A program made the translations under genes and the position numbers. A DNA stretch of 44,123 nt from Bacillota bacterium. GTDB taxonomy: Bacteria; Bacillota; Sulfobacillia; RBS10-35; JAJYVN01. This document shows positions 37,117 through 44,123 of this stretch, one piece after another. The notes under the pieces are model-generated. The model was not told the DNA's origin. It was given only the letters and a program-made list of their open reading frames with translations, and did not search any database. Position 1 is the stretch's first letter; the number at the start of each line of letters is the position of its first letter. The DNA is taken from assembly GCA_021797775.1 (NCBI GenBank), contig JAJZZC010000015.1, positions 1 through 44,123 on the forward strand, in the 5' to 3' direction.

Positions 37117-38286
37117 ATGGCCCTGGCACGGATCGAAGCGCTCCGTTGCCTGCCTGACGAGGCGCCGGCTACGCCTCCCGTCCGTGTGCGCGTGACGGCC
37201 GCCGAAGATCGGGAGCGTTATGACCGATTTCTGGCGTCCCACCCTGCGGGCAGTCTGCTCCAGTCGTGGGAATGGGGAACACTCAAGGAGCGGCACCACT
37301 GGGAGGCGGTACGCCTCCTCGCTCGCGATGGCGTCGGACGCGTCTGCGGCGCAGCCTCCGTCCTGTGCCGCACGTTGCCGGTCGGCGGGGCGATCCTGTA
37401 TCTCCCACGCGGCCCTGTCCTGAACTTCCGCGACTCCCGGGTACTGGACGCCATGACGACCGCGCTGCGACGCCTCGGTGAACGCCAGCACGCCGTCCTC
37501 TGTAAGATCGACCCCTATGTCAGCCCTCCTGACCCGTTGGTGGTGCGGGCCCTCACTGCTCGGGGCTTCGTGGCCGGGCACCGGCGCGGCCACTTTGAAG
37601 GTATACAGCCGCGGTTCAATGTCATCGTCCCACTAACTGGCAGCGCAGATACGGTTCTGGCCCGCTGCCACCCCAAGACACGCTACAACATACGGTTGTC
37701 GGCACGCCGTGGCGTGCAAGTGCGCCGGGGACACCGGGAGGACCTGGTCAGCTTTCACCGGCTGCTCATGGTCACCTGTGAGCGCAACGGCTTCGCCGAG
37801 CGAAGCCTATCGTACTTCGCAGAGCTGTGGGACGCCCTCGCGGCCAAGGGCCAGATGGAACTCTACGTGGCTTCCGACGGCGAGCGCGACCTCGCCGCAG
37901 GGATCCTCTTCCTCTTTGGGAACAAGGCGGTTTACGCCTACGGGGCGTCGGGCAACGAACACCGAGAGCGGATGGCGCCTTACGCCCTGCAGTGGGCCAT
38001 GATCCAACGCGCCGTGGAGCTCGGCTGCACGAGCTATGATATGACAGGGGTGCCGCGCCGGCTCCAGGAGAGCGAACCTGGTTACGGGCTCTACCGCTTC
38101 AAGCGAGGCTTCTGGCCCGAGGTCAGTAAGTTCGTCGGCGAGATGGACCTACCGCTTCATCCCACCCGCTACCGCCTCTGGAACCTGGTGGAGCCAGCCT
38201 ACTGGGGCGGACAGGTATGGGTGCGGCACACGATCCGCAGCTTGCGGGCCAATCACGAGGGCGCGAGGACCCACCCTACGGAATAG
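37117..38286 (+). CDS. FemAB/FemX-type aminoacyltransferase
   Basis: 389 aa. Peptidoglycan bridge-forming transferase with the FemAB fold (two GNAT-like domains), adding an amino acid from aminoacyl-tRNA to lipid II. Visible: GSLLQSWEWGTLKERHHWEA, AILYLPRGPVLNF, the RHPKTRYNIRLS-like segment (CHPKTRYNIRLSARRGVQVR), AAGILFLFGNKAVYAYGASG, YALQWAMIQRAVELGCTSYD and GLYRFKRGFWPEVSKFVGE. ATG at 37117 has AGGGGGA eight bases upstream. Which amino acid or bridge position cannot be said. Confidence 0.9.
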   Translation: MALARIEALRCLPDEAPATPPVRVRVTAAEDRERYDRFLASHPAGSLLQSWEWGTLKERHHWEAVRLLARDGVGRVCGAASVLCRTLPVGGAILYLPRGPVLNFRDSRVLDAMTTALRRLGERQHAVLCKIDPYVSPPDPLVVRALTARGFVAGHRRGHFEGIQPRFNVIVPLTGSADTVLARCHPKTRYNIRLSARRGVQVRRGHREDLVSFHRLLMVTCERNGFAERSLSYFAELWDALAAKGQMELYVASDGERDLAAGILFLFGNKAVYAYGASGNEHRERMAPYALQWAMIQRAVELGCTSYDMTGVPRRLQESEPGYGLYRFKRGFWPEVSKFVGEMDLPLHPTRYRLWNLVEPAYWGGQVWVRHTIRSLRANHEGARTHPTE

Positions 38287-38960
38287 CGAACCGTCCCCCA
38301 TCAATGGCATATCCAGCAAACCCGGTGGCGGTGGCTGGATCGTTGCGCAAGGGGAAGATGCGGCGAGGCGATATCCGGCCACAGGAGGAGCCCGCCGTCT
38401 GGGCAAGCGCCCGCAGGGGGCGCGCAAACCCGGCGCACAAGGACACTTTGGCTCACGACCGACAACGGGCTAAGGGGGCGCCGGATAAGGCAGACTGGGT
38501 TGTGCGCGCGCTCCCAGGCCCTCAGAGGCCAGACGCATCCACGCAGGGCAGAGGACGGTCACCCCCTCATGGCCGTGCCACGTCCTGCCACATATTTCTA
38601 GACCAGTAGTTTGGGTACGAACGGGACAGCGATCTCAGTGGCTTTGTGCAAACAGCAAAGGGCCGGCCGCAAGCCGAAGGATGACCCGTGACCCGGGCGA
38701 ACTGCGTAAATGTACGTTCTGCCCTTGAGGAACGAGGGAAGCCGCGTCCGTGGAGGGGCTGTCGCCCCCACGAACAAGACGCCGGCACACAGTCCCCACC
38801 GCGACGGGAGGCCTTTACGCCGAGGCTGGGGCACCGCGGGCGCTACGATCAAGCCGGCCCCGGGTCGCAGGAACCCGCCGTCTTTCCGCCAACGCCGGGG
38901 GAGGTGTAGGGATGGCGTCTCCGAGCGGCCGGGCGCCAGGGAAATGCGGAGGTGAGGCGC
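38287..38960. other. 0.67-kb spacer with RNA-like hairpins
   Basis: No protein gene recognised; the minus-strand frame 38598-39041 overlaps the SDR gene antisense. Two clear hairpins: GGGCGAAC..GTTCTGCCC (38696-38726) and GTGG-A-GGGGC/GCCCC-CCAC (38750-38771). A compact structured RNA or leader is possible, but I do not recognise a known family. Confidence 0.4.
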
Positions 38961-39710
38961 ATGCGTCTGTCTGGCAAAACGGCGATCGTCACGGGAGCCG
39001 GTCGGGGCATCGGCCGGGCCATCGCCCAAAGATTCCTTCAAGAGGGTGCTGCGTTGCTGCTCTGCGACGTGGCACCTGAGCGCTTGACCGGCGCCCTAAC
39101 GGCCTTGAGGCCGCTCGGCGAGGTCCATACGCAGGTTGCCGACGTGTCCAGCGCGCACGACGCCGACGCCCTTGTGGCCAAGGCGCTTGGTGTATGGGGT
39201 CGCATCGACATCCTGGTGAACAACGCGGGAGTAGCTACCTTCGCGCCCTTCCTCGATATCGCCGAGGCGGATTGGGATCGTACACTGGCTGTGAACCTCA
39301 AGGGTATGTTCCTGGTTGGCCAACGGGTGGCGCGTGCAATGGCCGGGGCCGCCGGTGGCGCCATCGTCAACATGGCTTCCACCAACGGCTTGGTAGGCGA
39401 GCGACGGCTGGCCGCCTACAATGCCTCCAAGGCAGGCGTCATCCTGCTGACGAAGACCATGGCCATCGAACTGGCTGAACATCGGATCCGCGTCAACTGC
39501 GTGTGCCCTGGATTCATCGGCACAGAGCTGGTGGGTGAAAGCGGGGGCGACGAGAGCTTTATCCGGGAATACGTGGGCAAGATCCCACTCGGCCGCGTCG
39601 GGCGACCGGAGGAAGTCGCTGCGGTGTTCGCCTTCCTCGCCTCCGATGACGCGGCATTCGTGAGCGGGGAGTCCGTTGTGGTGGATGGTGGGCAACTCGC
39701 CGAGGAATGA
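38961..39710 (+). CDS. SDR-family oxidoreductase
   Basis: 249 aa, classical short-chain dehydrogenase. Cofactor-binding TGAGRGIGRAIAQRFL, NNAGVATFAPFLD, catalytic Ser in NMASTNGLVGER, catalytic YxxxK in AAYNASKAGVILLTKTMAIE, PGFIGTEL, and the terminal FVSGESVVVDGGQL. An aspartate after beta-2 (LLLCDVAPERL) suggests NAD over NADP. ATG with GGAGGTGA seven bases upstream. The substrate is not predictable; closest in pattern to FabG/2,3-butanediol- or sugar-type dehydrogenases. Confidence 0.9.
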   Translation: MRLSGKTAIVTGAGRGIGRAIAQRFLQEGAALLLCDVAPERLTGALTALRPLGEVHTQVADVSSAHDADALVAKALGVWGRIDILVNNAGVATFAPFLDIAEADWDRTLAVNLKGMFLVGQRVARAMAGAAGGAIVNMASTNGLVGERRLAAYNASKAGVILLTKTMAIELAEHRIRVNCVCPGFIGTELVGESGGDESFIREYVGKIPLGRVGRPEEVAAVFAFLASDDAAFVSGESVVVDGGQLAEE

Positions 39711-39897
39711 CACCGCGCCAGGGCGGCCGACTCGGGGGGGGCATTGGGCATGGCCCCCGATACATCGCCGCGCCGGACCGGAGCTGCCCCGCGCTGGGGT
39801 CTACCCGCTCAGCGCAGCCGCGTGCGGGCAGCCCCAGCAGCTCGCGGCTTGCCTCGAGTACGCTGCACCCCACGCGCTGCGGGTGATCGCGCGCACG

Positions 39898-39926
39898 TTG
39901 CGGCTGATACACGAGCACGCTAAGAT
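39898..39926 (+). promoter_or_regulatory. Promoter of tRNA-Arg(CCU)
   Basis: TTGCGG (39898-39903), exactly 17 bases, TAAGAT (39921-39926); the tRNA begins 47 bases further on. Confidence 0.6.
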
Positions 39927-39973
39927 GACGAGGGACGACGGTACGGTGCCTGCCCAACGACGCCCTGGTCCAT

Positions 39974-40050
39974 GCGCCCGTAGCTCAGGTGGATAGAGCA
40001 GGGGTTTCCTAAACCCCGTGTCGGGGGTTCGAGTCCTCCCGGGCGCACCA
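39974..40050 (+). tRNA. tRNA-Arg(CCU)
   Basis: 77 bases with encoded CCA. Acceptor GCGCCCG pairs with CGGGCGC, D-arm GCTCAGGTGGATAGAGC, anticodon stem-loop GGGGTTTCCTAAACCCC (anticodon CCT), T-arm GGGGGTTCGAGTCCTCC. The 3' end is the inferred attachment site of the element that follows. Confidence 0.95.
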
Positions 40051-40077
40051 AGGAAACACCTACTGCGAGAAGCGATA

Positions 40078-40118
40078 GAGAAGGGCGGCCTCCGAACACA
40101 CGGGCGGTCGCCCTTCTC
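40078..40118. terminator. Hairpin between tRNA-Arg(CCU) and integrase
   Basis: GAGAAGGGCG (40078-40087) pairs perfectly with CGCCCTTCTC (40109-40118) over a 21-base loop, followed by CTTTG on the plus strand. Counterpart of the 31391-31424 hairpin at the other tRNA-Arg. Confidence 0.65.
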
Positions 40119-40121
40119 CTT

Positions 40122-40159
40122 TGTGTGCGTCCTGTGTGCGGGCGTCTCGGGTGTGTGCG
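40122..40159. repeat. Integrase arm-type direct repeats (TGTGTGCG)
   Basis: TGTGTGCG at 40122-40129, 40133-40140 and 40152-40159 (periods 11 and 19), in the gap between the tRNA hairpin and the integrase stop. Same location and spacing logic as the GGCAACA repeats of the first element, but a different word, so each integrase would have its own arm site. Confidence 0.65.
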
Positions 40160-40175
40160 GGGCCTCCCGCCTTCG

Positions 40176-41321
40176 TCAACGGCCGCCGTGCAGGATGGCG
40201 TCCAGCCGGTCGGCCGCCGCCCTCTGCATCGTGGGCAGGACGTGGGAGTAGGTGTCCAGGGTCAGGGTTACGCTGGCGTGCCCCAGCCGCTCACTGACCA
40301 CCTTTGGGTTCTCGCCGGCCGCCAGCAGCAGGGTCGCGCAGGTGTGGCGGAGATCGTACAGCCGGATGGTCGCCGACAGCCCGGCCTTCGCCAGCAGCGT
40401 CTTGAAGTGCCGCCTGGTGAGGTTGTTCAGCCGCAACGGCTCGCCGTTCTCGGCCGCGAACACCAACCCCAGGTCCCCGTCCGGCACCCCGGCCGCCAGC
40501 CGCTCCCGCGCCTTGCACACTTTGTGTGCGGACAGGGCCTTGGCGGTCGCGCCCCCTACGGGGATGGTGCGCCGGCTCTTGGGTGTCTTCGGCGGCTCGA
40601 AGCGGTAACCGGGGCCAGCCTTCGGGCGCACCAACACCTGTTGCACCCGCACCGTCCGGCCCGGCAGGTCCACGTCGGACCACCGCAGGGCCAGGTACTC
40701 CTCCGGCCGCATGCCGGTGTCCAGGGCCAGCGCCCACAGGGCGCGCCACGGGTCCTCCTGCGCGGCCTGGAGGAACGCCTGCGCCTCCTCGGGCGTCAGC
40801 GCCTGCATCTCCCGCTTCTCCTGGTGCGGGAGGTCCACGAGGGTAGCAACGTTGCGGGATAGCATGCCCCAGCGCACCGCCTGCTCCAGCGCCAGCCGCA
40901 AGGGCGCGTGGGTCTGGCGGACGGTCTGGGGGGACAGCCCGCGCGCCGTCATGCCGCCATAGAGGGTCTGGAGGTCCAGGGGCGTTAGGTCGCACAGCCG
41001 CCGGTCGCCCAGGGCGGGGCGCACGTACCGCCGCAGCCGCGCCTCGTAGGTCTCGAAGGTCTGGCCACGTACCCGCCCCTTCGCGGCCTCGGCCAGCCAC
41101 TTGTCCAGGTAGTCGTCCAGGGTGTCCTTGCCCGGCTCCACGAAGGTCCCCAGGTCTCGCTCCCGCAGGGCCGCGCTCAGGTACGCCTGCGCGTCCTTCA
41201 ACGTCCCGTGCACCGTGTGGTTGTGATAGCTCCTCTTGCCCTTCGCGTCGGTCCCCATCGGGACCCGCACCAGGTAGGTCCGGTCGCCGCGCTTTACCAC
41301 CTGCCCTGCGCTCTTGGCCAC
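40176..41321 (-). CDS. Tyrosine integrase of the second element
   Basis: 381 aa, full length. An N-terminal AP2-like arm-binding domain (KRGDRTYLVRVPMGTDAKGK, SYHNHTVHGTLKDAQAYL), a SAM-like core-binding domain (DTLDDYLDKWLAEAA, FETYEARLRRYVRPALGDR) and the catalytic domain. The latter shows arginine in DTGMRPEEYLALRWSDVD, RLYDLRHTCATLLLAAGENP, GHASVTLTLDTYSHVLP with the nucleophilic tyrosine. GTG start at 41321 with a GGGAG site. Integrates at the adjacent tRNA-Arg(CCU) by inference from position. Confidence 0.93.
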   Translation of the reverse strand: MAKSAGQVVKRGDRTYLVRVPMGTDAKGKRSYHNHTVHGTLKDAQAYLSAALRERDLGTFVEPGKDTLDDYLDKWLAEAAKGRVRGQTFETYEARLRRYVRPALGDRRLCDLTPLDLQTLYGGMTARGLSPQTVRQTHAPLRLALEQAVRWGMLSRNVATLVDLPHQEKREMQALTPEEAQAFLQAAQEDPWRALWALALDTGMRPEEYLALRWSDVDLPGRTVRVQQVLVRPKAGPGYRFEPPKTPKSRRTIPVGGATAKALSAHKVCKARERLAAGVPDGDLGLVFAAENGEPLRLNNLTRRHFKTLLAKAGLSATIRLYDLRHTCATLLLAAGENPKVVSERLGHASVTLTLDTYSHVLPTMQRAAADRLDAILHGGR

Positions 41322-41434
41322 GTCGCTCCCGCCTCCCCGCGTTTCCCGGAACCGGCTCCCGAATATCTCGGGGCCGGTGCGTGCCCGGGTGGGCAGCCGC
41401 TCATGCCGACCACCCGTGGGTGTCACCCGCCCCG

Positions 41435-42400
41435 TCAGTCCAGCAGCCCGCCGATGATGTCCGCGCTCGTGCGCTCCAGCCCCTTCGCCGCGTGCAGGTA
41501 ACGCTGCGTGGTCGCCAGGGCGGAATGCCCGAGGTCCGCCTGCACCCGCAGGAGGTCCATCCCGCCGGCCAGCGCCTGCGTGGCCATGAAGTGCCGCAGC
41601 CAGTGCGCGGATACCGCCTTGTCCACGCCGGCCGCCTTGGCGATGCGCCGCAGCATGGCGTCCGCGTTCTCCTTGCTCCAGGGCATGCCCGGCCGGCCCG
41701 GCAGCAGCGGCGCGTCCGGTGCCGTCTTGAAGGGCCGCAGCGCCTCGACCACCGCCGGCAGCAGCTTCACCTCACGCGCCTTCCCGCCCTTACCGACCAC
41801 CCGCAGCCCCACGTTGCCGCTCGGGTCCGTGTAGACGTGCGCCCACGTCGCGCCCAGGGCCTCGCTGATGCGCAGCCCCGTGGTCCCCAGCAGCAGCAGC
41901 AGGGCACGCCCCTTCGCGGGTGCGGCGGCCACCATCGCCCGGTACTCCTCGCGGGTCAGCATCCTGGGCGCGCCTTCGGTCGCCACCTTTGGCGTGGGGG
42001 CCACGGCGAAGGGGTTGGTCGGCACCGCGCCCAGCTTCAGGGCGAAGGTGAACAGGCTCCGCATGGCGGACAGGGCCTGCGCCTGCGATGCCGGGGCCAG
42101 CCCGCTCTCCATCAGGTGTTGGGCGTAGCGCAGCCCGTCCGTGGGGGTCGCGGCCAGCAGGGGGCGCTCCGTCCCGTACCAAGCGCCGAACCGCCGCAGG
42201 GCCGCCCGGTACGCCTCCTGGGTCTTGTCGCTCCGGCTCCGGCCATACAGGCTCTGGAGCCACATGCGGAGGATGGCGTCTTCGGTCAGCGCCTCCCCGC
42301 CGGCCGCCGTCACCATGGGTCGCCCGTCCAGCGTCACCAGCGCCCCGCCCACCGTCGCAACCGCCCCCACCTGCACCGCCTCCCGCCGTGACACCATCAT
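41435..42400 (-). CDS. Second tyrosine recombinase (XerC/D-like)
   Basis: 321 aa. Core-binding domain KTQEAYRAALRRFGAWYGTE, YAQHLMESGLAPASQAQALS; catalytic arginine in LGTTGLRISEALGATWAHVY, KGGKAREVKLLP, VSAHWLRHFMATQALAGGMD, and LGHSALATTQRYLHAAKG with the tyrosine. Lacks the AP2 arm domain of its neighbour and looks like phage-borne XerC/D. A 24-bp dyad covers its ribosome-binding site (42401-42424). May serve resolution, inversion or dimer handling for the element. Confidence 0.9.
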   Translation of the reverse strand: MMVSRREAVQVGAVATVGGALVTLDGRPMVTAAGGEALTEDAILRMWLQSLYGRSRSDKTQEAYRAALRRFGAWYGTERPLLAATPTDGLRYAQHLMESGLAPASQAQALSAMRSLFTFALKLGAVPTNPFAVAPTPKVATEGAPRMLTREEYRAMVAAAPAKGRALLLLLGTTGLRISEALGATWAHVYTDPSGNVGLRVVGKGGKAREVKLLPAVVEALRPFKTAPDAPLLPGRPGMPWSKENADAMLRRIAKAAGVDKAVSAHWLRHFMATQALAGGMDLLRVQADLGHSALATTQRYLHAAKGLERTSADIIGGLLD

Positions 42401-42424
42401 ATCACCTAACGGACATTAGGTGAT
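42401..42424. promoter_or_regulatory. Dyad over the second recombinase's ribosome-binding site
   Basis: ATCACCTAA (42401-42409) and TTAGGTGAT (42416-42424), 9-bp perfect arms and a 6-base centre, immediately before the start codon on the minus strand. The arm next to the start contains AGGTGA, the Shine-Dalgarno. Either an operator for a repressor or an RNA hairpin that hides the start. Confidence 0.75.
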
Positions 42425-42472
42425 GCTATGACTTTGCAGATTGTCAGGTGTTGCGGGCGGGTTGCGCCGGGG

Positions 42473-42697
42473 TCACGCGCCAGCGTCCGGCTCCTCCGGC
42501 TCCCGGTAGCGGTTCGCCCAGTCCTCCAGGTAGCGCACGGTCACCCGCAGCCGGGGCCGGCCGCACCAGCAGGGGGCCTCCGCCGGCCTCCGCCTGCTCT
42601 TGCCGTCCTCATAGACCACCAGCGGCGGGCGATGCGGGCAGGTCCCGCGCAGGGTGTGGCGCTCCATGGTGGCCACCCGCCGTTCCAGCCGGCTCAC
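42473..42697 (-). CDS. Small phage-type protein with cysteine motif
   Basis: 74 aa, GTG start overlapping the previous stop. LERRVATMERHTLRG helix, then C-P-H and a CWCG motif in APCWCGRPRLRVTVRYLEDW; could bind one zinc. Last gene before the recombinase region. No known family recognised. Confidence 0.6.
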   Translation of the reverse strand: MSRLERRVATMERHTLRGTCPHRPPLVVYEDGKSRRRPAEAPCWCGRPRLRVTVRYLEDWANRYREPEEPDAGA

Positions 42698-42957
42698 GCC
42701 TCAGCCCTCCTCTGCTCAATCAGCCGCATGGGGGACCGAGGGCCGCCGCAGGTCGGGCAGTCCGTGCCGCACGAGCACAGAAAGTCGTCGGGCGTGGCCC
42801 ACCGCACGATGGCCCCGAGGGCCGCCGCAGATGGCACGCACAGGCCGCCGCATCGGCGGCACCGGGGGCAGTAGGGGCTCGGGGACGGCAGCGCGCGCTG
42901 CGGGGGCCGGGCCGCCTCCTCCAGCCGCGTCACGCGCCGTCGCAGGTCCGTCCTCAT
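42694..42957 (-). CDS. Zinc-ribbon-like phage protein
   Basis: 87 aa. A short basic coiled N-terminus (MRTDLRRRVTRLEEAA) precedes two cysteine clusters: CPRCRRCGGLC at 30-40 and CSCGTDCPTCGG at 61-72, spacing expected of one or two zinc ribbons. Overlaps its neighbours by 4 bases at both ends (ATGA upstream, GTGA downstream). Confidence 0.65.
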   Translation of the reverse strand: MRTDLRRRVTRLEEAARPPQRALPSPSPYCPRCRRCGGLCVPSAAALGAIVRWATPDDFLCSCGTDCPTCGGPRSPMRLIEQRRAEA

Positions 42958-43343
42958 GCGCCGCGCGCCTCCAGTGCGGCCTCCAGGGCCGCGATGCGTT
43001 CCGCCAGGTCGCCCACCTCGGCCGCCCGCAGGGCATGCTCCAGGATGGCCACGGCCGCCCGCACCCGCACCGCTTCGCCCTCCGCCTGGAGGGACGCGCG
43101 CAGGGTGGCCACGGCCTCCGCCGTCGCGGCGGACAGGGCGCCCAGGGATTGCTCCAGGGCGTGGCGCCGGGCCTCCCGCACCGCCTGCGCGAACGCGGGG
43201 TCGCGGAGCCACCGGGCCAGGGTGGATTTCGACACGCCGGCCGCACGGGCGGCCTCCGCGTGCGTTGAATGCGTCAACAGCGCGCCGATGGCCGCTTCCC
43301 GCAGCCGCACCTTGCTCCCGCCGCGCGCCTCACCCGATGCCAC
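42954..43343 (-). CDS. HTH protein, terminase-small-subunit-like
   Basis: 129 aa. N-terminal HTH (LTHSTHAEAARAAGVSKSTL, ARWLRDPAFAQAVREAR) followed by a long helical region ending in a coiled coil (DLAERIAALEAALEARG). This plan resembles small terminase subunits or phage HTH proteins of the phBC6A51 type, which recognise packaging sites. GTG start with GAGGTG upstream. No large terminase is visible in the window. Confidence 0.65.
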   Translation of the reverse strand: MASGEARGGSKVRLREAAIGALLTHSTHAEAARAAGVSKSTLARWLRDPAFAQAVREARRHALEQSLGALSAATAEAVATLRASLQAEGEAVRVRAAVAILEHALRAAEVGDLAERIAALEAALEARGA

Positions 43344-43417
43344 CTGGTGTCACCTCTGCCCGCTCGGGGATTGTGTGCATAATCCGCCCCGCTCCCGGTC
43401 GCATGCTTGCCGGGGCC

Positions 43418-43828
43418 TCACCCGCTTTCTCCAACCGGGGCGCCCGTTGGGATGCTCGCCCCTTCCTCGGCCAGCGGGAACATCAGCCGCAGGAGGTTCT
43501 GCACCGTCGCATCTCTTGTCGCCGCGTCCTCTGGTGAGACCGTCACCGCCACCGACTCTACCTCTTGGCGTTCGGTCGGGCGCCCCCAGCCCCGGTCTAG
43601 CAACGCCACGGCCGCCGCCGTGCGGTCGCTCCCGCGTTGGGCGGGGTCCGTCGCCACGGCCACCAGCGCCGCGATGGCCTCTTCGGTGTGGGCGCGCGCG
43701 AGGTCGCGCACGTGCACGTCCACCGGGGGCCTGCCCTTTGGGTTCCCGCTCTGCCCAGGCTTCCACGCCGTGGGGGGCACCCGTCCTGTTGCGCTCCTGT
43801 TCCCCGCGCCGCTCTTCCGCGCAGCCAT
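43418..43828 (-). CDS. DUF5681-type phage protein
   Basis: 136 aa. WKPGQSGNPKGRPPVDVHVR is the diagnostic N-terminal motif of DUF5681, found in phage proteins often near the terminase genes. A helical segment follows (HTEEAIAALVAVATDPAQRG, AAAVALLDRGWGRPTERQEV). ATG with GAGGAGGG upstream. Function unknown. Confidence 0.75.
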   Translation of the reverse strand: MAARKSGAGNRSATGRVPPTAWKPGQSGNPKGRPPVDVHVRDLARAHTEEAIAALVAVATDPAQRGSDRTAAAVALLDRGWGRPTERQEVESVAVTVSPEDAATRDATVQNLLRLMFPLAEEGASIPTGAPVGESG

Positions 43829-43835
43829 TGGGCCT

Positions 43836-44123
43836 CAGCCCTCCTCCCGTACCAGGGTGCCGCAGCGTGGGCATAGGCGCCCCGCCAGCGGGAACGCACA
43901 CCGCCGGCACCTGCGGGATGGCGGCCTGTTAGCAGTGCGGCTTGGCACTGTTGCCGTGTCCGCCGGGGGCGCAGGTGTAACGGGCGCCGCATCCGTGACG
44001 GCGGGCGCAGCCGTGACACCCGCACCCCGGGCCGCGCGGTGCGCCGCCTGTCGGCACCGTGGGCCGCAGTAGCGGGCGTCCGCCCGCCGCGCCGCGAAGG
44101 GCCGCCCGCAGTGCCCACAGGGC
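43836..44123 (-). CDS. Zinc-finger protein, partial at window end
   Basis: Read from the window edge: CGHCGRPFAARRADARYCGP, RCRQAAHR gives a CxxC...CxxxC finger; then a Pro/Ala/Thr linker; then RCRRCAFPLAGRLCPRCGTL, a zinc ribbon at the C-terminus. The start is outside the window. Its stop lies just upstream of the DUF5681 gene. Confidence 0.6.

Larger units (their letters stand above)
40051..44123. mobile_element. Apparently intact integrative element or prophage (left end)
   Basis: Begins at the 3' end of tRNA-Arg(CCU): hairpin, GTGTGCG arm repeats, integrase, a second tyrosine recombinase, then small minus-strand genes typical of phage or phage-like elements (zinc-finger proteins, terminase-small-like HTH protein, DUF5681). 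The genes overlap by 4 bases and none is broken. The element continues past the window. Confidence 0.8.

Noticed and set aside
38598-39041. Minus-strand frame between femX-like and SDR genes
   Set aside because: Overlaps the SDR start antisense and the rest matches nothing; hairpins are better evidence for RNA structure than for a gene.

Overview
This is a high-GC window (most genes close to 70% GC by eye) carrying the chromosome-origin region of a Bacillota (Firmicutes) bacterium. Evidence for the phylum is the order rpmH-rnpA-yidD-yidC(spoIIIJ)-jag-rsmG-parA-parB on one side of dnaA and dnaA-dnaN-rlbA(yaaA)-recF-DUF721-remB(yaaB)-gyrB-gyrA on the other, plus YkuS, DUF4446, YqhV and PdxST (YaaD/YaaE) proteins. 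GTG and TTG starts are common. A high-GC lineage such as Limnochordia, Symbiobacteriia or Thermaerobacter would fit, but I cannot choose among them from this sequence.

Layout. 1-8200 (minus strand, away from the origin): YkuS-like protein, lipid kinase, DUF4446 protein, ParB with a perfect parS site inside its gene, ParA, RsmG, Jag/KhpB, YidC, YidD, RnpA and L34. The mnmE, mnmG and noc genes that often sit here are absent; instead there is a 1.15-kb gene-free stretch. 8470-11470: oriC in two parts, a DnaA-box cluster before dnaA and a second cluster with a DnaA-trio-like tract between dnaA and dnaN. 11470-19570: the dnaN-to-gyrA replication genes, several joined by 4-base overlaps. 20650-28530: PlsC-type acyltransferase, a tightly coupled pdxS-pdxT-aldolase-mtnA operon, serS, a polysaccharide deacetylase and a rhodanese-type sulfurtransferase.

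29300-44123 is an accessory zone organised around tRNA genes. Three tRNA sites, tRNA-Ser(UGA), tRNA-Ser(GCU)/tRNA-Arg(ACG) and tRNA-Arg(CCU), are each followed by a hairpin and then short direct repeats that look like integrase arm sites, with a different repeat word at each. At the first the integrase is gone. At the second there is a decayed element (frameshifted integrase, frameshifted ParE-like toxin, antitoxin, XRE regulator with two operators, small membrane proteins, an HTH+RHH protein, a tape-measure-like protein). At the third there is an apparently intact element with two tandem tyrosine recombinases and phage-type small genes, running off the window end. Between the elements lie ordinary genes: YqhV, IMPACT/YigZ, a FemAB transferase and an SDR oxidoreductase.

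The most striking observation is at 35993-36184. Beside the decayed element sits a second origin-like module that repeats the oriC arrangement: reversed DnaA boxes, then two abutting forward boxes, a C-rich spacer and a trio tract. The box-to-trio distance is exactly the same (22 bases) as in the dnaA-dnaN spacer. I see no replication initiator gene beside it.
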